A DNA stretch of 41,476 nucleotides from contig DATMGH010000119.1 in NCBI GenBank assembly GCA_035555675.1, positions 1 to 41,476 on the forward strand. The letters are read 5' to 3'. Below the pieces are notes generated by a model that was given only the letters and a program-made list of their open reading frames with translations, did no database searches and was not told where the DNA came from. Shown here piece after piece: positions 35,186 to 41,476 of this stretch (position 1 is its first letter; every line of letters starts with the position of its first letter). This DNA is from Solirubrobacter sp035555675 (GTDB lineage: Bacteria > Actinomycetota > Thermoleophilia > Solirubrobacterales > Solirubrobacteraceae). The position numbers and the translations under genes are program-made.

Positions 35186-38100
35186 ATGGCAGTGAACACC
35201 ACGGTCGAAGTGGTCATGCCCCCGATGGGCGACTCGGTCTCCGAGGGCTCCATCCTGGAGTGGCACAAACAGGAGGGTGACGACGTCTCCGAAGACGAGA
35301 CGCTCGTCGAGATATCGACCGACAAGGTCGATGCCGAGGTGCCCGCCCCGGTCAGCGGCACGGTGGTGAAGATCCACGCCGCCGAAGGCGACACCGTCGG
35401 CGTCGGCGCCGTCCTCGCCGAGATCGCGCCCACCAACGGGTCCGGGCCCGCGATCACGGTGGACGAGCCGGCCGAGCCCGCCGAAGCGACCGTGATCGAG
35501 ATCGAGATGCCCGCGATGGGCGAGTCGGTCTCCGAGGGGACGATCCTCGAGTGGGCCAAGCAGCCCGGCGACGCCGTCGCCGAGGACGAGACGATCGTGG
35601 AGATCTCGACCGACAAGGTCGACGCGGAGGTCCCCGCGCCCGCGTCCGGCACGCTGACCGAAGTGCTCGCCGCCGCCGGCGACACGGTCAACGTCGGTCA
35701 AGTGATCGCTCGGATGGAAGGAAGGCGGGACATCCCCTCCGCCCCGCCCCGATCATCCGACCTTCCAGGCGCTGTGCCTGCGGCGACGCCGACCGAGGCC
35801 GCGCCGACGCCCGACGGCCTCAAGGTCACCCCGGTCGCCGCGCGCGTCGCCGCCGCTCACGGCGTCGACCTCGCCAAGGTCCACGGCAGCGGCCCGGACG
35901 GCCGCATCGGCAAGGCCGACGTGCTCGCGTTCAGCGAGAACGGCGCCGCCGCCGCGACGACCACGTCCAAGCAGACCCTGCTCAAGGGCGCCAGCGCGAT
36001 GCTCGCGCGCTACATGGACGAGTCGCGCTCGATCCCGACCGCGACCTCGTTCCGCACGTTCACGGTCACGATCCTGGACGCGCGCCGCAAGGAGCTCAAG
36101 GCCGCCGGCCAGAAGGTCTCGTTCACGCACCTGATCGCGCACGCCATCGCCCGCGCCGCGACCGAGCAGATGCCGGTCATGTCGACCCACTTCGCCGAGC
36201 TCGACGGCAAGCCGCACGTGATCGACGACGGCGCCGTGCACCTCGGCATCGCCGTCGACGTCGAGAAGAAGGGCGGCGGGCGCACGCTGATGGTGCCCGT
36301 GATCAAGGACGCGGGCCGGCTCACGTTCCCGCAGTTCCTGGACGCCTTCAACGCGCTGATCGCCAAGGCGCGCGACAACAAGCTGACCGCGGACGACCTG
36401 CAGGGCGCGAACCTGACGCTCACCAACCCGGGCGGCATCGGCACGATCGCCTCCGTCCCGCGCCTGATGAGCGGCCAGGGCACGATCGTCGCCACCGGGT
36501 CGATCGGCTACCCGCCGGGCCTCGGGGCCATCGGCGCCACGATCGGCGCCGAGAAGGTGATGACGATGACGTCGACGTACGACCATCGCATCATCCAGGG
36601 CGCCGAGTCCGGCCAGTTCCTGCAGGTGGTCGAGGCCTACCTCCAGGGTGAGCACGGCTTCTACGAGCAGCTGTTCGCTGATCTGGACGCGCCGCTCGGC
36701 GCCGCCCCGAGCGCGCCGGTCGCGACCGCGGCCGTGCCGGCCGCCCCCGCCGTCGCGCCGTCCGGCGAGCCGGACCTCGAGCTGCTGCAGGCGGTGCAGG
36801 CCGCGATGTCGCTGATCAAGGCCCACCGCACGCACGGCCACCTGGCCGCGCGGCTGGACCCGCTCGGCTCCGAGCCCGAGGGCGACCCCGCGCTCGACCC
36901 CGAGCCGCTGAAGCTGACGCCCGAGATCATGGCCAAGATCCCGGCCACGATCCTGCGCGTCGGCGTCCCCGGCGAGACGCTGGCCGAGGTCATCCCGCAT
37001 CTGCGCGAGACGTACTGCGGCACGATCGCCTACGAGATCGAGCACATCGCCTCGCACCGCCAGCGCGTCTGGCTGCGCGAGAAGATCGAGACCGGCGCGT
37101 TCCGCACGCCGTTGAGCGCCGAGGAGAAGATCGCGCTGCTGCGCCGCCTGACCCAGGTGGACTCGCTCGAGCGCTTCATGCACAAGGCGTACCTGGGCCA
37201 GAAGCAGTTCTCGGTCGAGGGCCTGGACATGACCGTGCCGATGCTGGACGAGATGATCCAGCTGGGCGCCGCCGAGGGCGCGCGCGAAGTCGTGATCGGC
37301 ATGGCGCACCGCGGCCGCCTGAACGTGCTCGCGCACAACCTGGGCCGCGCGTACGAGACGATCTTCCGCGAGTTCGAGGGCGCGTCCTCGATCGAGGCCG
37401 TGACCACGATCCCGCAGGGCGGCACCGGCGACGTCAAGTACCACCACGGCGCCCAGGGCACCTACCAGTGCGGGGACAACGAGAGCGTGCTGGTGCGGCT
37501 GGAGTCCAACCCGTCGCACCTCGAGTACGTCGGGCCGGTGGTCGAGGGCGCGACGCGCGCCGTCCAGACCTCGCGCCAGGGCACGCACGCGACGCTGGAC
37601 ACCAACGCCGCGGTCCCGATCATCCTGCACGGCGACGCCGCGTTCCCGGGCCAGGGCGTGGTCGCGGAGACGTTCAACCTGCAGGCGCTCGACGGCTACA
37701 CGGTCGGCGGCTCGCTGCACCTGATCCAGAACAACCAGGTCGGCTTCACCACCGACCCGGACGACTCGCGCTCGACGCGCTGGGCGTCGGACCTGGCGAA
37801 GGGCTTCGACGTCCCGATCTTCCACGTCAACGCCGACGACGTCGCCGCGTGCATCTCGGCGGTCCGGCTCGCGTTCGCGTTCCGGCAGGAGTTCGGCCAC
37901 GACGTCCTGATCGACCTGATCGGCTACCGCCGCTACGGCCACAACGAGGCCGACGAGCCCGCGTACACGCAGCCGGAGATGACGGCCAAGATCAAGGCCA
38001 AGAAGTCGGTGCGGGAGCTCTACGCGGCCACGCTGGTCGCCGACGGCACGCTCACGCAGGAGGAGGCCGACCAGATCTCCACCGACATCTGGGACGACCT

Positions 38101-39406
38101 CTCGCGCCGCCACCGCGAGCTCAAGGAGCAGCTGGCCAGCGCGGGCAACGAGCAGCCGACCGGCGGCTACGAGCTCGACCGCTCGGCCTCCCCGGAGGTC
38201 AAGACGGCGGTGTCGGCGGAGCGGCTGACGGCGCTCAACGACGCGCTGCTGCACGTCCCGGACGGGTTCACCGTGCACCCGAAGCTGGTCAAGCAGCTGG
38301 AGCGCCGGCGGGTCGCCGTCGGCCCGGACGGCGGCATCGACTGGGCGCAGGCCGAAGCGCTGGCGTACGCGTCGCTGCTGACCGAGGGCACGCCCGTGCG
38401 GCTGACCGGTCAGGACGCCGAGCGCGGCACGTTCTCCCAGCGCCACCTCGTCCTGCACGACTCCAAGACCGGCCAGCGGATCTCGCCGATCCAGAACCTG
38501 CCGGGCGCGCTGGCGCCGATGGAGCTGCACAACTCGCCGCTGAGCGAGGTCGCCTGCCTCGGGTTCGAGTACGGCTACTCGATGGAGGCGCCGGAGACGC
38601 TCGTGCTCTGGGAGGCGCAGTTCGGCGACTTCGTCAACTCCGCTCAGGTGATCATCGACCAGTTCATCGTGTCGGCGCTGTCGAAGTGGGGGCAGACGAC
38701 GCGGCTGACGCTGCTGCTGCCGCACGGCTACGAGGGCTCCGGGCCGGAGCACTCGAGCGCGCGCATGGAGCGGTTCCTGTCGCTGGCCGCCGAGGGCAAC
38801 ATCCGGGTGGCGAACCTGACCACGCCGGCGCAGTACTTCCACCTCCTGCGCCGCCAGGCGCGGGTGGCCAAGCAGCGCCCGCTGGTGATCATGACCCCGA
38901 AGTCGTTGCTGCGCCTGCCGCAGGCGACGTCGCGGATCGAGCACCTGTCCGAGGGTCGCTTCTTCCCGATCCTGGCCGAGCCGCGGATCGACGAGGCCAA
39001 GGTGCGCCGGCTGGTGCTGTGCACCGGCAAGCTCTACTACGACCTCAAGGGCCACGCCACGCGCGAGAACAACGAGGGCGTCGCGATCACCCGCATCGAG
39101 CTCCTGTACCCGTTCCCGCAGGCGCAGATCATGGAAGAGGTCCGGCGCTACCCGAACCTGCGCGAGGTCGTGTGGGTCCAGGAGGAGCCGCGCAACATGG
39201 GCGCCCGCGCGCACATGTCGCCGCGCCTGCTGCAGATCCTCCCGACCGACATCGAGTTCGGCTACATCGGCCGGCCGGAGCGGGCCTCGCCGGGCGAGGG
39301 CTACCCGGCCGCGCACACGGTCGAGCAGACCCGGATCATCCGCACCGCGCTGGATCTCTCGGTGCCGGTGTCGGTGAACCCGAAGAAGCAGCCGGGGGAC
39401 AGGTGA
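35186..39406 (+). CDS. kgd: lipoyl-bearing oxoglutarate dehydrogenase: E2 succinyltransferase fused to E1 (Kgd/OdhA-like)
   Basis: The 1406-residue protein combines two enzymes of the 2-oxoglutarate dehydrogenase complex. Residues about 6-82 and 105-177 are two tandem lipoyl domains, each with EISTDKVDAE (lipoyl-Lys at 47 and 144). About 211-250 is an E1/E3-binding domain (VTPVAARVAAAHGVDLAKVH). About 262-500 is the E2 catalytic domain (STYDHRIIQGAESGQF with the catalytic His). About 530-1406 is the thiamine-dependent E1 (ILHGDAAFPGQGVVAETFNL, RRYGHNEADEPAYTQPEM). Mycobacterial Kgd and corynebacterial OdhA have E2-E1 but lack lipoyl domains of their own, so this version looks self-sufficient except for E3. 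AGGA (35176-35179) lies 6 bases upstream of the ATG. Confidence 0.93.
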   Translation: MAVNTTVEVVMPPMGDSVSEGSILEWHKQEGDDVSEDETLVEISTDKVDAEVPAPVSGTVVKIHAAEGDTVGVGAVLAEIAPTNGSGPAITVDEPAEPAEATVIEIEMPAMGESVSEGTILEWAKQPGDAVAEDETIVEISTDKVDAEVPAPASGTLTEVLAAAGDTVNVGQVIARMEGRRDIPSAPPRSSDLPGAVPAATPTEAAPTPDGLKVTPVAARVAAAHGVDLAKVHGSGPDGRIGKADVLAFSENGAAAATTTSKQTLLKGASAMLARYMDESRSIPTATSFRTFTVTILDARRKELKAAGQKVSFTHLIAHAIARAATEQMPVMSTHFAELDGKPHVIDDGAVHLGIAVDVEKKGGGRTLMVPVIKDAGRLTFPQFLDAFNALIAKARDNKLTADDLQGANLTLTNPGGIGTIASVPRLMSGQGTIVATGSIGYPPGLGAIGATIGAEKVMTMTSTYDHRIIQGAESGQFLQVVEAYLQGEHGFYEQLFADLDAPLGAAPSAPVATAAVPAAPAVAPSGEPDLELLQAVQAAMSLIKAHRTHGHLAARLDPLGSEPEGDPALDPEPLKLTPEIMAKIPATILRVGVPGETLAEVIPHLRETYCGTIAYEIEHIASHRQRVWLREKIETGAFRTPLSAEEKIALLRRLTQVDSLERFMHKAYLGQKQFSVEGLDMTVPMLDEMIQLGAAEGAREVVIGMAHRGRLNVLAHNLGRAYETIFREFEGASSIEAVTTIPQGGTGDVKYHHGAQGTYQCGDNESVLVRLESNPSHLEYVGPVVEGATRAVQTSRQGTHATLDTNAAVPIILHGDAAFPGQGVVAETFNLQALDGYTVGGSLHLIQNNQVGFTTDPDDSRSTRWASDLAKGFDVPIFHVNADDVAACISAVRLAFAFRQEFGHDVLIDLIGYRRYGHNEADEPAYTQPEMTAKIKAKKSVRELYAATLVADGTLTQEEADQISTDIWDDLSRRHRELKEQLASAGNEQPTGGYELDRSASPEVKTAVSAERLTALNDALLHVPDGFTVHPKLVKQLERRRVAVGPDGGIDWAQAEALAYASLLTEGTPVRLTGQDAERGTFSQRHLVLHDSKTGQRISPIQNLPGALAPMELHNSPLSEVACLGFEYGYSMEAPETLVLWEAQFGDFVNSAQVIIDQFIVSALSKWGQTTRLTLLLPHGYEGSGPEHSSARMERFLSLAAEGNIRVANLTTPAQYFHLLRRQARVAKQRPLVIMTPKSLLRLPQATSRIEHLSEGRFFPILAEPRIDEAKVRRLVLCTGKLYYDLKGHATRENNEGVAITRIELLYPFPQAQIMEEVRRYPNLREVVWVQEEPRNMGARAHMSPRLLQILPTDIEFGYIGRPERASPGEGYPAAHTVEQTRIIRTALDLSVPVSVNPKKQPGDR

Positions 39407-39422
39407 TGTAACGTCGCACGCT

Positions 39423-39474
39423 CGTCGGCGTCCGCGTTGCGGGCCCGGCAAGCGGCCCGGTCCGGACGCCGACG
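39423..39474. terminator. long hairpin after kgd
   Basis: CGTCGGCGTCCG (39423-39434) and CGGACGCCGACG (39463-39474) are a perfect 12-bp inverted repeat. A smaller stem, GGGCC and GGCCC, lies inside. It starts 17 bases after the kgd stop and probably ends that transcript, although a TAACGT (39409-39414) just before it could be a promoter that puts the hairpin in the leader of the next gene. Confidence 0.55.
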
Positions 39475-39495
39475 GGCGGGCGAAATCCTGCTTGC

Positions 39496-39520
39496 AGCCC
39501 CGCAACTCTGTTGCGGGGCT
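39496..39520. repeat. perfect 11-bp hairpin in front of the secreted protein gene
   Basis: AGCCCCGCAAC-TCT-GTTGCGGGGCT has an 11-bp stem and a 3-base loop, ending 15 bases before the ATG at 39536. It may be a second terminator, or a leader hairpin near the ribosome binding site GAAAGGGG. Confidence 0.6.
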
Positions 39521-39535
39521 GGTGTCGAAAGGGGC

Positions 39536-40270
39536 ATGAAGAAGCTGCGTTTCTCCGGCCGCGCCGCGGTCGTCTGTTCCCTGATCCTCGCGCTCGGCGT
39601 ACCGTCGGTCGCGATGGGCTTCGGCGAAGGCCGGAACCTGCTGCTCGGCAAGCGCAACCCGTCGAGCAATCCCTCGCTGGCCCTGACCTCGGAGACCGAG
39701 ATCATCGCCAACAACTCGACGTACGGCACGCGCCAGTCCAACAAGCGCGATGGTGACGGCGGCGGCGCGATCTACGGCTGCCGCTCCAACCCGGGCAACG
39801 AGCCCTGCATCCGTGCGGCGAACCTCAAGGGCGGCCGCGCGTTCGAGTTCCACACCGTCGGCGCCGAGGCCGGCCAGATCACGGTCGGCAACCCGGCCGG
39901 CGCGCCGTTCACCACCAACGCGACCGGCGTCGCCACCGGCCTGAACGCCGACAAGGTCGACGGCAAGGACGCGACTGACTTCGCCCCCGCGGCCGACGTG
40001 ACCGCGCTGCAGGGCAGCCTGCTGTTCGCCGTGGTCGGCGCCGACGCCGCCGTCAGCGCGAGCCGTCCCGCCGGCGTCACCGCGACCGTCAGCGGCTCGA
40101 CCTACACGGTCAAGTTCGCCCGGGACGTCAGCAAGTGCTCGTTCACCGCGTCCCCGGTCGGCTCCGCCTCGGAGGCCCCGGGCGTGCAGCCGACGAGCGG
40201 CGCCGTCGACAGCGTGACCGTCGAGACCGGGACCAACCCGGGCTCGTTCAACCTGCAGGTCATCTGCTAG
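39536..40270 (+). CDS. secreted protein with a LNADKVDGKDA-type repeat motif
   Basis: The 244-residue protein has a signal peptide (MKKLRFSGRAAVVCSLILAL, cleavage near VAMGFGEG). The mature part contains IIANNSTYGTRQSNKRDGDG, a Cys pair (IYGCRSNPGNEPCIRA), VGNPAGAPFTTNATGVATGL and the motif LNADKVDGKDATDFAPAADV. The last is common in surface proteins of this group and resembles parts of phage tail-fibre-like proteins. The C-terminal 70 residues form a strand-rich domain with two more Cys. No enzymatic residues are seen. Three bases separate its GAAAGGGG ribosome binding site from the ATG, and the 5' region has two hairpins. Confidence 0.72.
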   Translation: MKKLRFSGRAAVVCSLILALGVPSVAMGFGEGRNLLLGKRNPSSNPSLALTSETEIIANNSTYGTRQSNKRDGDGGGAIYGCRSNPGNEPCIRAANLKGGRAFEFHTVGAEAGQITVGNPAGAPFTTNATGVATGLNADKVDGKDATDFAPAADVTALQGSLLFAVVGADAAVSASRPAGVTATVSGSTYTVKFARDVSKCSFTASPVGSASEAPGVQPTSGAVDSVTVETGTNPGSFNLQVIC

Positions 40271-40281
40271 TCAGTACGCCT

Positions 40282-40548
40282 ATGGCGCACGATCGGACCG
40301 CGGACGTGCTTCGGCGCGTCCGCGCCGTCCCCGAGGGGTTCGTGCGCACCTACGGCGACGTCTCCCCCGGCGCGCCGCGGTTCGCCGGCACCGTCCTGTT
40401 CCGGACGGAGACGCCGGTGCCGTGGTGGCGGATCGTGCGCGCGGACGGCTCGCTCGCCAAGGGCGCCCGGCAGCGCGCGCTGCTGGAGGCCGAGGGCGTG
40501 CCGTTCCGCGGCACCCGCGTCGACATGCGGGCGGCGCGGATTCCCTGA
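40282..40548 (+). CDS. alkyltransferase-like (ATL) DNA-binding protein
   Basis: The 88-residue protein matches the DNA-binding domain of O6-alkylguanine-DNA methyltransferase. RRVRAVPEGFVRTYGDVSPG and APRFAGTVLF match the winged helix-turn-helix start, and VPWWRIVRADGSLAKG corresponds to the site that in the methyltransferase reads PCHRV. Cys is replaced by Trp, so it cannot accept an alkyl group. Such ATL proteins recognise O6-alkylguanine and hand it to nucleotide excision repair. The stop overlaps the ATG of the YjbQ gene in TGATG, so both are translated together. No clear promoter is visible between it and the secreted protein stop. Confidence 0.85.
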   Translation: MAHDRTADVLRRVRAVPEGFVRTYGDVSPGAPRFAGTVLFRTETPVPWWRIVRADGSLAKGARQRALLEAEGVPFRGTRVDMRAARIP

Positions 40549-40964
40549 TGTGGGTCCAGCGCGAGATCACGCTGCGCCCGCGGCCGCGCGGCTTTCACCT
40601 GATCACCGGTGAAGTGCTGTCGGCGATGCCCGAGCTGCGGCGCGCCCGGGCCGGCCTGCTGCACGTGTTCATCCGGCACACCTCGGCGTCGCTGACGCTC
40701 AATGAGAACGCGTCGCCGGACGTGCGGGCCGACTTCTCGACGTGGTTCGACGACGCGGTGCCCGAGCGGTTCGCGTGGACGCACACGCTCGAGGGGCCGG
40801 ACGACATGCCGGCGCACATCAAGGCGTCGCTGCTCGGCCCGTCGCTGACGCTCCCGGTCTCCGGCGGCGAGCTGGCCGTCGGCACGTGGCAGGGCATCTA
40901 CCTCTGTGAGCACCGCGACCACGGCGGCGCCCGCTCGCTCGTGCTGACGCTGAACGGCGAGTAG
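40548..40964 (+). CDS. yjbQ: YjbQ/UPF0047 family protein
   Basis: The 138-residue protein has the YjbQ signature HVFIRHTSASLTLNENASPD and VGTWQGIYLCEHRDHGG near the end. The family forms a small trimeric beta-barrel with three conserved His; weak thiamine-phosphate-synthase-like activity has been reported for some members, and its true role is unclear. The N-terminus (MWVQREITLRPRPRGFHLIT) is usual. It overlaps the ATL gene by three bases (TGATG), which suggests the pair forms one unit. Downstream are 126 bases without a gene, then a secreted protein start. Confidence 0.92.
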   Translation: MWVQREITLRPRPRGFHLITGEVLSAMPELRRARAGLLHVFIRHTSASLTLNENASPDVRADFSTWFDDAVPERFAWTHTLEGPDDMPAHIKASLLGPSLTLPVSGGELAVGTWQGIYLCEHRDHGGARSLVLTLNGE

Positions 40965-41090
40965 CCGCCCCATACCTTCGTCCAGACCTGGGCGAAACGT
41001 ACGCAATCTTGCGCAGGCGCGGTTTGCGGTCGCGCGGCGCGCGCTCTTAGGCTCGCGCCGCCTCGTCACCGACCGGGACTCAAAGCGCCA

Positions 41091-41476
41091 GTGATCCGAA
41101 TCGTCTCGCGGGCCGCCGCCGTCGCGGCCACGCTCCTCCTCGCCCTCGCGGGCACCGCGGCCGCCGCGTGCCAGACCACGTACACCGGCCCGTCCGGCGA
41201 GTGGCAGACCGACGCCGGCTGGTCGACGGGCGCGCGCCCCACGAGCGCGCAGGACGCCTGCATCCCGGCCGGGAAGACGGTCACGATCGTCGAGAACGGC
41301 ATCCCGACCGCGCGGACGCTGACGATCGACGCCGGCGCGACGCTGCGGCTCCGCACCGATCCGGGCTACGCGAACACGGCGGCCAGCTTCGGCGAGGTCG
41401 AGAACGCGGGCCTGATCGAGTTCACCGCGACCGGCACCGCGACCGACAACGACTTCTCGGTGCTGACGGCCTCGAC
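41091..41476 (+). CDS. secreted beta-rich protein, 3' end beyond the window
   Basis: A GTG at 41091 opens a frame without a stop to the window end (128 codons). The product begins IRIVSRAAAVAATLLLALAG, a signal peptide cut after TAAAA. The mature part reads CQTTYTGPSGEWQTDAGWST, then IPAGKTVTIVENGIPTART, TIDAGATLRLRTDP and GLIEFTATGTA. The alternation of short strands with T-V-T-I and A-T-L-R-L steps suggests a right-handed beta-helix or similar surface structure. A -10-like TAGGCT (41048-41053) lies 37 bases upstream, so this mRNA would have a real leader. The rest of the gap from 40965 shows no feature. Confidence 0.72.
   Translation, partial: MIRIVSRAAAVAATLLLALAGTAAAACQTTYTGPSGEWQTDAGWSTGARPTSAQDACIPAGKTVTIVENGIPTARTLTIDAGATLRLRTDPGYANTAASFGEVENAGLIEFTATGTATDNDFSVLTAS

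Noticed and set aside
35753..39853. A 1366-codon open frame on the minus strand, antisense to kgd
   Set aside because: It is Arg/Ala/Val-rich shadow sequence, has no domain, and lies opposite a well-supported gene. Long antisense frames are expected at this GC content.

Overview
This window reads as chromosomal DNA from a very GC-rich actinobacterium. Third codon positions are almost all G or C, GTG starts are common, and it carries an actinobacterial-type oxoglutarate dehydrogenase (Kgd/OdhA-like). The secreted proteins with basic Lys/Thr/Val-rich C-termini and proline-rich small membrane proteins point to the Thermoleophilia/Solirubrobacterales (Solirubrobacter- or Conexibacter-like). That placement is inference from style, not a database match. 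I see no rRNA, tRNA, CRISPR array, insertion sequence, integrase or prophage gene. It is an ordinary, tightly packed core-genome segment.

Layout. 1-3.8 kb: peroxiredoxin (bcp), Fpg/Nei DNA glycosylase, M20 peptidase, SixA phosphatase and a PRC-barrel-like protein. 3.8-10.3 kb: a secreted glycoside hydrolase, a phosphotransferase, an ECF sigma factor, and a minus-strand DEAD helicase, cyclophilin and aldehyde dehydrogenase cluster. 10.4-15.6 kb: PfkB kinase, two small membrane proteins, dCTP deaminase, citrate synthase, acetyltransferase and a GAF/PAS regulator. 15.6-22.1 kb: secreted or surface proteins (SSI-like lipoprotein, 649-residue secreted protein, RTX-like protein), a YgjP-like metallopeptidase and an HDOD-GGDEF protein. 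22.1-28.4 kb: metF, a metallo-beta-lactamase-fold hydrolase, M29 aminopeptidase, polysaccharide deacetylase, pyruvate kinase and an ASCH-domain protein. 28.4-28.95 kb: a repeat-rich gene-free island. 28.95-35.2 kb: Ppx/GppA, a glyoxalase I-like / glyoxalase II-like divergent pair, an ABC1/UbiB kinase, a Nudix protein and small proteins. 35.2-39.4 kb: one 1406-residue gene combining lipoyl-bearing E2 and E1 of oxoglutarate dehydrogenase. 39.4 kb to the end: secreted proteins, an alkyltransferase-like protein and YjbQ.

Central carbon metabolism is well represented (pyk, gltA, the E2-E1 oxoglutarate dehydrogenase, a GabD2-like aldehyde dehydrogenase). So are damage control (bcp, Fpg, ATL, glyoxalases, Nudix, dcd) and the cell surface.

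The most striking pattern is in the gene starts. Many have a TAnnnT hexamer 6-12 bases upstream of the ATG/GTG and no Shine-Dalgarno sequence, as expected for leaderless transcripts. At four of eight divergent gene pairs the two hexamers are fused back to back on one shared TA step (A-nnn-TA-nnn-T), so a 10-bp element seems to serve both genes. At five tandem junctions the stop codon of one gene supplies the TAA or TAG that begins the -10 hexamer of the next. Other points of interest are the lipoyl-bearing Kgd fusion, two GC-palindrome minisatellites, a duplicated 71-bp hairpin element and several long intergenic inverted repeats.
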